A DNA stretch of 64,000 nt, from the NCBI RefSeq assembly GCF_020523825.1, contig NZ_JAJALK010000014.1, positions 96,754 through 160,753 of the forward strand, in the 5' to 3' direction. The position numbers and the translations under genes are program-made. The notes under the pieces were generated by a model that did no database searches, had not been told where the DNA came from, and saw only the letters and a list, made by a program, of their open reading frames with translations. The DNA comes from Methylobacterium brachiatum (GTDB lineage Bacteria; Pseudomonadota; Alphaproteobacteria; Rhizobiales; Beijerinckiaceae). Below are positions 23,159 to 32,063 of this stretch, piece after piece; position 1 is the stretch's first letter; each line of letters starts with the position of its first letter.

Positions 23159-24637
23159 CTAGGCGGCATCCCGCGCGGCGGTGCGCAGCTGCTGCGTGGC
23201 GCTGTCGGCCTGCTCGGCCGATTGGGCGATCCGTTCGAGGTTGGTGGTGATCGCGCCGACACCCTGAGCGGCCGTCTGCATGCTGGCCGACATCTCGCGC
23301 GTGACCGCCGATTGCTGCTCGACGGCGCTCGAGATCGCGGTCGCGACCTCGTTCAGCCTCACGATCGTGCCCTGGATCGAGCCGATCGCCTCCACGGCCC
23401 CCCGGGTCGCGTCCTGGCTCCCGGTGATCTGCGTGCCGATCTGCTCGGTGGCCCGGGCGGTCTGGTTGGCGAGTTCCTTCACCTCCGCGGCGACCACCGC
23501 GAAACCGCGACCGGCCTCGCCGGCGCGGGCGGCCTCGATCGTGGCGTTCAGGGCCAGCAGGTTGGTCTGCGCCGCGATGCTCTGGATCAGCGCGACGACC
23601 TCGCCGATCTGGGCCGCCGACGCGCTGAGGCCGGCGATGATCCGGTGCGTCTCCCGGGCCTGGCCCACGGCCTGCCCGGAGATCTCCGATGCCTGCGTGA
23701 CCTGCGCGCTGATCTCCGCGACCGAGGCGGCGAGCTCCTCGGCGCCCGAGGCCACCGTCTGGATGTCGCCGGAGACATGGGCCGACGCCTGGACCGCCTG
23801 CCCGGCCTGCTGCGAGACGCCGGAGGCGGCGTCCGCGATGGCGTTCAGGTCGTGGGCGATCGTGTCCTGCAACGCCGCCCGGCGCCGGCGCTCCAGCACC
23901 GTGGCGGTGACGTCGGTGGCGAACTTGACGATCCGAAGCGGGCGTCCGTCCCGGTCGAAGATCGGGTTGTAGCTGCCCTGGATGAAGACCTCGCGCCCGC
24001 CTTTGGCCAGCCGCCTGTACTCGGCCATCTGGTACTCGCCGTGGCCCAGACTGTCCCAGAAGCGCCGGTATTCGGCACTGTCGCGCTCGGTCGGGTCGAT
24101 GAACAGGCTGTGGTGGCGGCCCTGGACCTCCTCCAGGCGATACCCCAACGTGGTCAGGAAGTTGTCGTTCGCGGTCAGCACCGTGCCGTCGAGCGCGAAC
24201 TCGACCACCGCCTGCGACCGGTTGATCGCGGCGATCTGGCCCTCATACCCGATGGTGCGCATGACCTGCTCGGTCACGTCGCTCGCAAACTTGACGACCT
24301 TGATCGGCTTGCCGCCCCGGCCGAGGATCGGGGTATAGGTCGCCTGGAGCCAGATCTCGCGGCCCCCCTTGCCGATGCGCTTGAACTCGCCCGCCTGGAA
24401 GTCGCCGTGCCGGAGTGCCGCCCAGAACGCGCGATAGGCGTCGCTCTCCCGATAGGCCGGGTCGACCAGGGTCGCGTGAGACCGGCCGCGGAGCTCGTCG
24501 AGGCTGTAGCCGACCGCATTGAGGAAGTTCTTGTTGGCCGTGAGGATCGTGCCGTCGAGCGCGAATTCAATAACCGCCTGGGACCGGTCCAGCGCCTCCA
24601 CCTTCGCGTGGAGATCCCTCGAAAACAGCATGCCCAT
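23159..24637 (-). CDS. Cytoplasmic methyl-accepting chemotaxis protein with two PAS domains
   Basis: A 492-residue chemoreceptor without membrane segments. Two PAS domains in tandem cover about residues 15-130 and 137-255; each starts with D/N-R-S-Q-A-V-x-E-F-A-L-D-G-T and ends with K-F-A-x-D-V-T. The signalling domain contains the highly conserved hairpin tip I-A-x-Q-T-N-L-L-A-L-N-A and E-A-A-R-A-G-E-A-G-R-G-F-A-V-V. It is like BdlA/Aer-type soluble receptors sensing an internal ligand or redox state; no heme or flavin residues can be assigned. The ATG at 24637 is chosen; the frame stays open upstream into AT-rich promoter DNA. Two near-CtrA boxes lie upstream. Confidence 0.92.
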   Translation of the reverse strand: MGMLFSRDLHAKVEALDRSQAVIEFALDGTILTANKNFLNAVGYSLDELRGRSHATLVDPAYRESDAYRAFWAALRHGDFQAGEFKRIGKGGREIWLQATYTPILGRGGKPIKVVKFASDVTEQVMRTIGYEGQIAAINRSQAVVEFALDGTVLTANDNFLTTLGYRLEEVQGRHHSLFIDPTERDSAEYRRFWDSLGHGEYQMAEYRRLAKGGREVFIQGSYNPIFDRDGRPLRIVKFATDVTATVLERRRRAALQDTIAHDLNAIADAASGVSQQAGQAVQASAHVSGDIQTVASGAEELAASVAEISAQVTQASEISGQAVGQARETHRIIAGLSASAAQIGEVVALIQSIAAQTNLLALNATIEAARAGEAGRGFAVVAAEVKELANQTARATEQIGTQITGSQDATRGAVEAIGSIQGTIVRLNEVATAISSAVEQQSAVTREMSASMQTAAQGVGAITTNLERIAQSAEQADSATQQLRTAARDAA

Positions 24638-24732
24638 GGGTCGGTCGGGTCTCTGGTGATGTCTCAACGGCAGTGGATCAGGTCTGGCGCGAGCCGGACG
24701 GGAATCTGCGAAAAGACGATGACATCTTGCCG

Positions 24733-24747
24733 TTAACGGAACGCTAA
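24733..24747 (-). promoter_or_regulatory. Possible CtrA-binding site (proximal)
   Basis: On the minus strand it reads TTAG-N7-TTAA followed by C, one mismatch from TTAA-N7-TTAA. It is 96-110 bp upstream of the chemoreceptor start. Confidence 0.35.
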
Positions 24748-24849
24748 GGCCTTGAGTCAAGTGCCATCTGTATGGATCCGAAAATTTCTTGTTATCATCA
24801 ATAATCGATATGTATTGTATTAATGAGATCAGAATATTTCTGAAGTCTG

Positions 24850-24864
24850 TTAAACGTAATTTAG
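24850..24864. promoter_or_regulatory. Possible CtrA-binding site (distal)
   Basis: On the plus strand it reads TTAA-N7-TTAG, again one mismatch from the consensus. It is about 115 bp from the proximal site in the same gap. Confidence 0.35.
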
Positions 24865-25004
24865 AATCATTCTTATCGACGCGTGCCGGGAGCCCCTGTA
24901 ACCGACCGATAAGCCTGAGCGATATTGGTATTGGCACGTCCGGGACGAGCCCGATCGCACCCCCGGCCGATCGTGCTGACCGGGGATGCGGGTCCTCGGC
25001 GACC

Positions 25005-26183
25005 TCAGCGTTGCGCAGTCGCCGGCTTGAAGCTCCACAATTCGGTCGGCAGGGCGATCGGTGCGCCCTCCTTGTATAAGGCCGAATCCTGGATGTGCGA
25101 GGTCGTGACGTAGAGGGTCCCGTCCGGGCCCTGGCTGAACGTGTCCGGCCAGCGCAGCCGCGGATCCTGCACCAGCGTCGTCAGTCCGGTCTGCTTGGCG
25201 GCGAGGTCGCGCACCTTGATCGAATCATCCTGCGGCGAGGTCACGTAGAGGCGGCTGCCGTCGCGATCGATCAGCAGCCCGTCGGCCGGGCCGTTCTCGC
25301 CGACCGTGACGATCTTGCCGGCCAGGGTCTTGTCGGCCAGCGCCTCCGGCATCATCGGGGCCGTCAGCCAGCCGGTCAGCGTGTCGGTCGGCAGGCTGTA
25401 CAGCGTCTTGCCCTTGATCGCCTGCCAGTAGAGCGTCTTGCCGTCCGGCGAGAGGGCGATGCCGTCGGCCGAGAACTCCACGCCGCGTCCATCTGGCCGC
25501 CGGAGCGGCTTGCCGTCATAGGTCACGGTCACGGCCGGGTCGGGCATGGTCGCGGCCACGCCCGCCAGCAGCCGCTTGGCCTTGCCGGACTCGATATCGA
25601 CCACGACCAGCGCGCCCTCGGCACCGGAATCGGTGAGGTAGGCCGTCTTCCCGTCCGGCGCGATCCGCACGTCGTTCAGGTAGGATCCCTGCGGGGCCAC
25701 CGATGGGTCGAACGCGATCGTCTTGGCGACCGCGTTGGTCTTCAGGTCGATCGCCACCAGCTTCGGACCGTCCTTGACCACGGCCGCCATGGCGGGGGCG
25801 GCGGCATCGACCACCCAGAGCCGGCCCTGCTTGTCGGCGACCACGCTCTGCACGCAGACGAAATGGGTCTTGGGGTCGACCGCGTCCTTGCGGGCGTTGC
25901 GCCAGCTGTTCCACTCCCCATCAGGGTAGGGGACGGGCTTCCCGTCCTTCAGCTCCGCCACCGAGACCGGGGAATCCTCGGTCCAGCGCGGGAAGTTCAC
26001 GAAGATCCGGCCGTCCTGCGCCACGGTCACGCCGGTGACCTGATGCTGGAACCGGGCGATCTGCGTCAGCGCCGATGATCCGCCCGGCGGCGACGTCGCG
26101 GCGACGGGCTCCTGCGCCAGGGCCGGCCCGGCGACGGTGCAGAGGAGGAGAGGCAGCAGGGTACGGGCAGCCGGGTTGGTCAT
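25005..26183 (-). CDS. Exported major-royal-jelly/yellow-like beta-propeller protein
   Basis: A 392-residue secreted protein with a signal peptide (cleavage near A-L-A-Q). The family pattern is clear: G-V-T-V-A-Q-D-G-R-I-F-V-N-F-P-R-W, then L-W-V-V-D-A, L-N-D-V-R-I-A-P-D-G-K-T-A-Y-L-T-D-S, and G-I-A-L-S-P-D-G-K-T-L-Y-W. Yellow/MRJP and SMP-30-like propellers bind small molecules or hydrolyse lactones; the bacterial members are uncharacterised. The ATG at 26183 begins the signal peptide. It lies downstream of the alcohol dehydrogenase gene, 93 bp apart, same strand. Confidence 0.85.
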   Translation of the reverse strand: MTNPAARTLLPLLLCTVAGPALAQEPVAATSPPGGSSALTQIARFQHQVTGVTVAQDGRIFVNFPRWTEDSPVSVAELKDGKPVPYPDGEWNSWRNARKDAVDPKTHFVCVQSVVADKQGRLWVVDAAAPAMAAVVKDGPKLVAIDLKTNAVAKTIAFDPSVAPQGSYLNDVRIAPDGKTAYLTDSGAEGALVVVDIESGKAKRLLAGVAATMPDPAVTVTYDGKPLRRPDGRGVEFSADGIALSPDGKTLYWQAIKGKTLYSLPTDTLTGWLTAPMMPEALADKTLAGKIVTVGENGPADGLLIDRDGSRLYVTSPQDDSIKVRDLAAKQTGLTTLVQDPRLRWPDTFSQGPDGTLYVTTSHIQDSALYKEGAPIALPTELWSFKPATAQR

Positions 26184-26276
26184 ACGGGAGCAATCCTGGG
26201 ATCGGGGCGATGGTCACGAAGCCCCGGTCCGGGCGGACCGGGGTCGTGTCAGCGGTATCGAGCGCGGCGCGCGGGC

Positions 26277-27452
26277 TCAGTTCGGGTGGAAGACCACCTT
26301 CACGCAGCCATCGGCCTTGTCCCGGAAGGTCTTGTAGAGGTCCGGGCCGTCGGCGAGGTCGGTGGAGCGGTGGGTGATCATCGACGTCATGTCGAACTTG
26401 CCCGCCTGGATCAGCTTGGTGAGCGTCTCCAGGTAGCGCTTCACGTGGGTCTGCCCGCTCTTGAGGGTGAGGCCCTTCTGGACGATCGAGCCCATGTTGA
26501 CCGGCACCGGGCCGCCATAGACGCCCGGCACCGAGACGATCCCGCAGGGCCGCACCGCCTTGATCGCCTCGGCCAGCGCGTAGGGGCGCTCGGTGGAGGT
26601 CAGCTTCTCCTGGAGCGTCGAGAGCACGCCGGTGAGGCCGCCATGGCCGGCGCTCGCCTCCATGCCGACGCAGTCGATCACGCCGTCGGCGCCCTGGCCC
26701 TTGCTGATCTCCTGGATCCGCTCGAACACGTCCTCGTTCATGAAGTCGATGACGTCGGTGGCGCCGGATGTCTTCGCCAGGGCGAGCCGCTCGGGCACGG
26801 TGTCGATGGCGATGATGCGCCCGGCGCCCATGATCCTGGCGGATTGGATCGCGAACAGGCCGACCGGGCCGGCGCCCCAGATCGCGATGATCTCGCCACC
26901 CTGGATCTCGCAATGCTCGGCGCCCTGCCAGCCGGTGGGCAGGATGTCGGTGAGGAACAGGACCGACTCGTCATCCATGCCGTCCGGCACCTTCATGGGG
27001 GCCACGTCGGCCATGGGGACGCGCACGTATTCGGCCTGGCCGCCGGCATAGCCGCCGGTGAGGTGCGAGTAGCCGAACAGGCCCGCGGTCGGGTAGCCGA
27101 ACTGCGCGGCCGCCATCTCGCCGTTGCGGTTCGAGCGCTCGCAGACCGACCAGTTGCCGAGCTTGCATTGGCGGCAGGCGCCGCAATTGATGTTGAACGG
27201 GACGACGATCCGGTCGCCCTTCCGAAACTTGGTGAAGCCCTGGCCGACCTCGACCACCTCGCCCATGAATTCGTGGCCGAGCACGTCGCCGGATTTCATG
27301 GTCGGCATCTGGCCGTCCATCAGGTGGAGATCCGAGCCGCAGATCGCGCAGCTCGTCACCTTGATGATCACGTCGCGGGAATCCTCGATCACCGGATCCG
27401 GGACCGTGTCGCAGCGGATGTCGTTCTTGCCGTGCCAGCAGAGTGCCTTCAT
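26277..27452 (-). CDS. Zinc-dependent alcohol dehydrogenase (formaldehyde-dehydrogenase-like)
   Basis: A 391-residue medium-chain dehydrogenase. The catalytic zinc ligands are in C-A-I-C-G-S-D and G-H-E-F. The structural zinc site has the exact spacing C-x2-C-x2-C-x7-C (C-G-A-C-R-Q-C-K-L-G-N-W-S-V-C). A G-A-G-P-V-G Rossmann motif follows, then I-A-I-D with an Asp after the second strand, suggesting NAD. The C-terminal insert resembles the glutathione-independent formaldehyde dehydrogenase subgroup. In a methylotroph it may oxidise formaldehyde or another short aldehyde or alcohol; the substrate is not proven. Confidence 0.88.
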   Translation of the reverse strand: MKALCWHGKNDIRCDTVPDPVIEDSRDVIIKVTSCAICGSDLHLMDGQMPTMKSGDVLGHEFMGEVVEVGQGFTKFRKGDRIVVPFNINCGACRQCKLGNWSVCERSNRNGEMAAAQFGYPTAGLFGYSHLTGGYAGGQAEYVRVPMADVAPMKVPDGMDDESVLFLTDILPTGWQGAEHCEIQGGEIIAIWGAGPVGLFAIQSARIMGAGRIIAIDTVPERLALAKTSGATDVIDFMNEDVFERIQEISKGQGADGVIDCVGMEASAGHGGLTGVLSTLQEKLTSTERPYALAEAIKAVRPCGIVSVPGVYGGPVPVNMGSIVQKGLTLKSGQTHVKRYLETLTKLIQAGKFDMTSMITHRSTDLADGPDLYKTFRDKADGCVKVVFHPN

Positions 27453-27788
27453 GGCGTCGGTTCTCCAGATCGCGGGGGAGCGCAGAGGCGGGACGCGGCC
27501 TCGCCGGGCCAAATCCCGGGCGATGCGGCCAGATTCCGCGCAGATGCACGGGGCGTCCTGCCGCTCGCGATGTCGCTGGGGAGCCAAGACACGCGCCGGA
27601 ATCCGGTTCCCGCGGCATTCCGCGCCGCGGCCGTCGCCCGGCCGGGCTCGGACGGATCGGAACGTGTCCGTGGAACCGGGGCGGGACCTCGGCCTGTTAA
27701 CGACCATCCCTCTTGCGCGTGCCAGCTCCGCGAGGCCCGCCCTTCGCCGGGGCCGTTCCGCCGCCCACGACGTCCCAACCGAGGTTTC
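27453..27788. other. Divergent intergenic region, alcohol dehydrogenase / Old Yellow Enzyme
   Basis: A 336-bp gap between two divergent genes, so it must hold both promoters. No recognisable operator, repeat or small gene was found. Confidence 0.5.
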
Positions 27789-28901
27789 ATGCCGAACAGC
27801 CCGATCCTGCAGCCGGTCACCATCGGCGACCTCACCCTCAAGAACCGCGTGGTGATGGCGCCGCTCACCCGCAGCCGCTCCAACAACGAGGGCGTGCCGC
27901 CGGATTTCGCGGCCGATTACTACGGCCAGCGCTCCAATGCGGGCCTGATCATCTCGGAGGCGACCAACATCTCACCGCAGGGTGTCGGCTACGCCTACAC
28001 GCCGGGCATCTGGTCGGACGCGCAGGTCGAGGCCTGGTCGCGGATCGTGAAGACGGTCCATGCCAATGACGGGCTGATCTTCCTGCAGCTCTGGCATACC
28101 GGCCGGATCTCGCATCCCGAGCTCCAGCCCGGCGGCGAGCTCCCGGTCTCGGCCTCCGCAATCAAGCCGGAGGGTACCGCCTTCACGCAGGACGGCATGA
28201 AGCCCCACGTGACGCCGCGAGCGCTCGAGACCGACGAGATCCCGGGGATCGTCGCCGATTACCGGCGGGCTGCGGAGAACGCCAAGCGGGCGGGCTTCGA
28301 CGGCGTCGAGATCCACTCGGCCAACAATTACCTGCTCGAGCAATTCGTCCGGGATTCCACCAACACGCGCACCGACCGCTACGGTGGCTCCATCGAGAAC
28401 CGCCTGCGCTTTCCCCTGGAGGTGGTCCGGGCGGTCACCGAGGTCTGGGGTGGCGGCGCCCGGGTCGGCATCCGGCTCTCGCCGGCGACCACGCAGCCCG
28501 GCGACACGCCGCTCGATTCCGACCCGCACGCCACCTACGGCGCCTATGTCGATGCGCTGAACGGCTTCGGCCTGCTCTACGTCCACACGATCGAGGGCGT
28601 GACCCAGCAGACCCGCGACGTGCCGGACGGGATCGACTTCCTCGACCTGCGCCGCCGGTTCAAGGGCGCCTATATCGGCAACAACCAGCTGACCCTGGAT
28701 CTCGCCGAGAAGGAGCTGGCCGAGGGCCGGGCCGACCTGTTCAGCTTCGGCCGGCCCTACATCGCCAATCCCGACCTCGTCGGTCGTCTCGCCAGCGGCG
28801 CGCCCCTGGCCGAGGCACCCAAGCCCTACTGGTATGGCGGCGGCACCAACGGCTACTCGGACTGGCCGGGAATGAACGGCCCGGTGCCGGTGCGTCGCTG
28901 A
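27789..28901 (+). CDS. Old Yellow Enzyme family ene-reductase
   Basis: A 370-residue FMN-dependent NAD(P)H oxidoreductase of the NemA/OYE group. Features are N-R-V-V-M-A-P-L-T-R near the N-terminus (classical OYE phosphate/flavin region), Q-L-W-H-T-G-R, the substrate-binding H-x2-N pair in E-I-H-S-A-N-N, and the R-Y-G-G-S-I-E-N-R motif. F-G-R-P-Y-I-A-N-P-D-L binds the FMN phosphate. Such enzymes reduce activated alkenes, quinones, nitro compounds or nitrate esters. Divergent from the alcohol dehydrogenase, which may hint at a shared aldehyde or electrophile stress response. Confidence 0.93.
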   Translation: MPNSPILQPVTIGDLTLKNRVVMAPLTRSRSNNEGVPPDFAADYYGQRSNAGLIISEATNISPQGVGYAYTPGIWSDAQVEAWSRIVKTVHANDGLIFLQLWHTGRISHPELQPGGELPVSASAIKPEGTAFTQDGMKPHVTPRALETDEIPGIVADYRRAAENAKRAGFDGVEIHSANNYLLEQFVRDSTNTRTDRYGGSIENRLRFPLEVVRAVTEVWGGGARVGIRLSPATTQPGDTPLDSDPHATYGAYVDALNGFGLLYVHTIEGVTQQTRDVPDGIDFLDLRRRFKGAYIGNNQLTLDLAEKELAEGRADLFSFGRPYIANPDLVGRLASGAPLAEAPKPYWYGGGTNGYSDWPGMNGPVPVRR

Positions 28902-28962
28902 CCAAGCCGGAAAGACGCCCCGGCGGGACGCTTCCGCCCGCCGGGGCCGAGTCACCTGTCCG

Positions 28963-28986
28963 AAAATGTTTCACGGGAAACATTTT
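28963..28986. promoter_or_regulatory. parS-like palindrome
   Basis: A perfect 10-bp inverted repeat around an ACGG centre. Its core, 28967-28982, is TGTTTCACGGGAAACA, one base away from the bacterial centromere consensus TGTTTCACGTGAAACA bound by ParB. It lies between two convergent genes. It could also be read as a weak terminator, but the stem is AT-rich. Confidence 0.5.
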
Positions 28987-29055
28987 GGGCTTCACGGTTT
29001 CGCAATCAGTATGGCGACCCACCCGGATCGCCGAAGACGGTCAAGGCCCGACCGG

Positions 29056-30384
29056 TCAGGCCGACTTCGCCCGGGACACCGCGGCGCCCGTCCCGGCGCG
29101 GCGCACGGGCCCAGAGCGGGCGAGGTCGTCGATCGCGCCCAGGATCCCGCTCATCGCGTCCCGCGCCGCGAAGGCGGCCTGCAGGATTCCGGCCCGGTTC
29201 CGGAAGCTCGGCTCGTCGAGCACCCGCGTCACCGCCTCGCGCAGGGCGTCGACGCTCGGCGTGTTGGTGGCGAGATTGATGCCGACGCCCGACCAGCCGA
29301 TGCGGGCATTCACCTCCGCCTTGTCCTCGGTCAGGCCAGCCGAGACGATCGGCACGCCGTTCGACAGCGCGAGCGAGACGCTGCCATAGCCGCCATTGGT
29401 GACGAGCACGCTCACCCGCGGCAGCAACTCGCGGAACGGCAGGAAGCGCGCGACCCGCGTGTTCGCCGGGATCGGCCCGCGCAGGGCCTCGACCGGACGG
29501 CCGCCCGTGGTGGCCAGGACCAGGAGATCGTCCCGGTCGGCGAGGGCGGCGAGCGCCGGCTCGACCAAGGTGCCGAAATCCGCGTTGGCGAGGGTGCCCT
29601 GGGTGACCAGGACCACGGGCTTGCCCGCCTCGTTGGCCCGCTCCAGCTCCGGCCACCAATCCGGCAGGGGGGCCGGCGGGGCAGGCGGCTGCAGCAGGCC
29701 GATGAAGCGCACGCCCGGAGGCAGCGTTCCGTAATCGTACTCGAAGCCCGGCACGGTCGGCTGCAGGAACAGGTCGGGCAGCACGACGACGGAGTGCGGC
29801 AGCGATGCCGGCAGCGGGGACACGCCCAGCCGGGCGAGTTGCGCGTCCGCGTAGGCCCGGACCGGGTTGGCGAAGGCTGCATCCATCCCGACCTTGAGCG
29901 CGGCGTAGCGCGCGAGCTCGGCTTGGTCGCGGGCCGGCGGGAGGCCCAGCCCGACCGGGGCGTGGTCCGGCCGGTCGAGAAACAGGATGCTGATATTGGC
30001 GGTGACGATCGGCGGCCGTGGCGCGGTGTCGAGGAGCAGCGGCAGCACGCCGAGGAACATGCTGCCCGCGACGATCACGTCCGGCGCATCCGCGGCGATC
30101 AGCGCCTTCAAAGCCGCGGTCTGAACCGGCATCGGATCGATGAAGCGGCGCTGGAACTCGTGCCGGAAGCGCTCTGGCCCGGCGGGCAGCTCCGTCTCGA
30201 GATATCCGGCGGATTCGTTGTCCGCGTAGGGCGTGAAGCGCAGGCCGGCCTCCTCGACCTTCGCCTGGAAGGCCGGATCGGTGAGCATGCGCACGTCGTC
30301 GCCCCGGGCTGCCGCGGCGCGGCCGATGGCGAGCATCGGGTTCACATGGCCGGTGAGCGGCGTTGCGGCGATCAGGATCTTCAT
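29056..30384 (-). CDS. UDP-glycosyltransferase-like enzyme (GT1, MGT type)
   Basis: A 442-residue GT-B fold enzyme. The N-terminus M-K-I-L-I-A-A-T-P-L-T-G-H-V-N-P-M-L carries the acceptor-side H-x-N-P motif of the family. The C-terminal half holds V-L-V-T-Q-G-T-L-A-N and the donor-binding V-L-V-T-N-G-G-Y-G-S-V region followed by G-V-P-I-V and D-K-x-x-N, where the usual H-x-G-x2-S is replaced by N-G-G-Y-G-S. Family members glycosylate small lipophilic acceptors. The start has a strong AAGGAGG site. It is not linked to a biosynthetic cluster here. Confidence 0.88.
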   Translation of the reverse strand: MKILIAATPLTGHVNPMLAIGRAAAARGDDVRMLTDPAFQAKVEEAGLRFTPYADNESAGYLETELPAGPERFRHEFQRRFIDPMPVQTAALKALIAADAPDVIVAGSMFLGVLPLLLDTAPRPPIVTANISILFLDRPDHAPVGLGLPPARDQAELARYAALKVGMDAAFANPVRAYADAQLARLGVSPLPASLPHSVVVLPDLFLQPTVPGFEYDYGTLPPGVRFIGLLQPPAPPAPLPDWWPELERANEAGKPVVLVTQGTLANADFGTLVEPALAALADRDDLLVLATTGGRPVEALRGPIPANTRVARFLPFRELLPRVSVLVTNGGYGSVSLALSNGVPIVSAGLTEDKAEVNARIGWSGVGINLATNTPSVDALREAVTRVLDEPSFRNRAGILQAAFAARDAMSGILGAIDDLARSGPVRRAGTGAAVSRAKSA

Positions 30385-30613
30385 GACGGCCTCCTTGGGC
30401 GAGGCCGAAATGGCGGCCTCGCGCCTCGTCTCGATCTCGGTGCCGGGCGCGAACGCGGCCCGGCCCCGAGTCCCATGCGGTCAAATCGCGAGCGGACCCC
30501 TCGGGTTACCGGTCTCGGATCGGGGTCGTGCGGCAGCGCACCAAGTCCGTCACCGCGCTCGATCGATGGATCGGCGCTGCAGGCCCTGATGTATTCCGTC
30601 CTGGGACGCGAGG

Positions 30614-31246
30614 CTAATCCGCGACGATCACCCGGTTCGGCAATTCGTCCGGATCGTGCGGGCCGGCCGGGAGATGCTCCGCCAGGATGGCGCCGATCCG
30701 CTCGACCGCGACGGTCAGCCCGCCCTCGATGTCGCCGCCCGCCAGGGCACGGCCGAGCTCGGCCAGGATCCCGTCCCAGGACTCGGCCGGGATGCGCTTC
30801 AGCACGCCGAGATCCGTGACGATCTCGGCATGGCGCTCGGCCAGCGACAGGTAGAGCAGCACGCCGGTGCGGGACCGGGTGCGGCTCAGGCCGCGGGACC
30901 AGAAGGCCCGCTGCCCGGCCTCGCGGGCCCGGGCGCTGCGCAGCCGGCGCGGCACCAGGGCAAGCCGCAGCCGCGCATTCTGGCTGGCCGCCAGGATGGC
31001 CGCGACCAGGGCCGCCTGCGCCAGCAGAATCGTGGTGGCGCTCCATCCGGTCAGCACGATCAGCGGCCAGGGCAGGATCAGCGCGGCGATCAGCGCCGTC
31101 AGCAGCACCACCGAGCGGTAAGCGCCCGCACGCCGGCTGATCATCACGACGATCTCGCCGGACGTGCCGGCCTCGGCCCGGGACACCGCCGCGGCCAGGC
31201 GCTCGCAGGCCGCGGGCGGGAGAATGTCGGCGATCCTACCAGTCAC
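30614..31246 (-). CDS. TPM-domain membrane protein (second of operon)
   Basis: A 210-residue protein with a helix-rich N-terminus (E-A-G-T-S-G-E-I-V-V-M-I), two membrane helices at about 45-90, and a C-terminal TPM-type alpha/beta region (T-G-V-L-L-Y-L-S-L-A-E-R-H-A-E-I-V-T-D-L-G-V). The start is inferred as GTG 31246, because upstream codons lie inside the previous gene and a GGAGG-like site precedes it. It overlaps the end of the upstream TPM gene by 11 bp and is the last gene of the lemA operon. Confidence 0.8.
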   Translation of the reverse strand: MTGRIADILPPAACERLAAAVSRAEAGTSGEIVVMISRRAGAYRSVVLLTALIAALILPWPLIVLTGWSATTILLAQAALVAAILAASQNARLRLALVPRRLRSARAREAGQRAFWSRGLSRTRSRTGVLLYLSLAERHAEIVTDLGVLKRIPAESWDGILAELGRALAGGDIEGGLTVAVERIGAILAEHLPAGPHDPDELPNRVIVAD

Positions 31247-32048
31247 CCGAGGATCCCCCTCCGCCCGACGAGCCGCCCCCGCCGGAAAATCCGCCGCCGA
31301 AGCCGCCCGACGAGCCGCCATCCGAGAAGCCGCCGCTCCACCCGCCGGAGCCGGGGCCCGGCAGGAACACGATGCCGCCGCCGCGCCCGCCGCGGCCGCC
31401 CCCGCCGCCGCGGCTCATGCGCCAGGCCACGAACAGCACGACCAGGAACAGGATGACGAAGACCGCGACCTGCCGGGGATCCACCTCGTCGGCCCGGACC
31501 TGCGGCTTGCGCTGCCATTCCTCGGCATCGCCCGACAGGATCCCCAGGATCCCGTCGATGCCGGCATTGATCCCGCCGTAATAGTCACCGGTCTTGAAGC
31601 GTGGCGTGATCGCGCTGGCGATGATCACCCGCGTGAGCGCGTCCGTCAGCGCCCCTTCGAGGCCGTAGCCGACCTCGATCCGCACCTTGCGCTCGCTCGG
31701 CGCCACCAGCAGCAGCGCGCCGTTGTTGGTCTTGGCCTGCCCGAGCTTCCAGTCCCGGAACAGGCGGTTGGCGAAGTCCTCGATGGTCGTGCCCTGGAGG
31801 TTGGGCACGGTCGCCACCACCACCTGGTCCGAGGTCTTGTCCTCGTGCGCCTTCAGCTTGGCCTCCAGGGCCGCGCGCTGGTCGGGCGTCAGGATGCCCG
31901 CGCCGTCGACCACGCGTCCGGTGAGCGGCGGGAAGGTCAGGTCGGCGGCGAGCGCCCCGACCGCGTAGACCGCCAGACACCCGAACAGGACGACCAGCGC
32001 CAGGAACAGCCGCACCAGCGTCCCGGTGCTCAGGCCCATGAACCGCAT
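31236..32048 (-). CDS. YgcG-type TPM-domain protein with Gly/Ser-rich tail
   Basis: A 270-residue protein with an N-terminal signal or anchor helix (residues 10-35), a periplasmic TPM domain (G-R-V-V-D-G-A-G-I-L at about 45 through G-Y-G-L-E-G-A-L-T-D), a second membrane helix near 195-212, and a low-complexity Gly/Ser tail ending in D-W. TPM domains occur in chloroplast and bacterial proteins linked to membrane or photosystem maintenance; the bacterial job is unknown. It always sits with lemA, as here. Confidence 0.87.
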   Translation of the reverse strand: MRFMGLSTGTLVRLFLALVVLFGCLAVYAVGALAADLTFPPLTGRVVDGAGILTPDQRAALEAKLKAHEDKTSDQVVVATVPNLQGTTIEDFANRLFRDWKLGQAKTNNGALLLVAPSERKVRIEVGYGLEGALTDALTRVIIASAITPRFKTGDYYGGINAGIDGILGILSGDAEEWQRKPQVRADEVDPRQVAVFVILFLVVLFVAWRMSRGGGGGRGGRGGGIVFLPGPGSGGWSGGFSDGGSSGGFGGGFSGGGGSSGGGGSSGDW

Positions 32049-32063
32049 TTAATGGTGCCGCTT

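Larger units (their letters stand above)
24638..25004. other. AT-rich intergenic region upstream of the chemoreceptor gene
   Basis: A 367-bp gap, much richer in A+T at about 24720-24890 than the rest of the window. It holds the likely promoter of the chemoreceptor gene (minus strand) and two near-consensus CtrA boxes. No gene was seen. Confidence 0.6.

Noticed and set aside
24780..24880. Horizontal transfer marked by the AT-rich stretch
   Set aside because: Only about 170 bp are AT-rich and they lie in a promoter region; the flanking genes have the same codon style as the rest of the window.
26286..27788. An upstream extension of the Old Yellow Enzyme frame
   Set aside because: The frame is open for about 500 codons before the conserved start at 27789, but that part is antisense to the alcohol dehydrogenase and has no homology to OYE.
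28902..29055. A chromosomal origin (oriC) beside the parS-like palindrome
   Set aside because: No DnaA box cluster, AT-rich unwinding region or origin-associated gene (dnaA, gidA, parAB, hemE) was found here.
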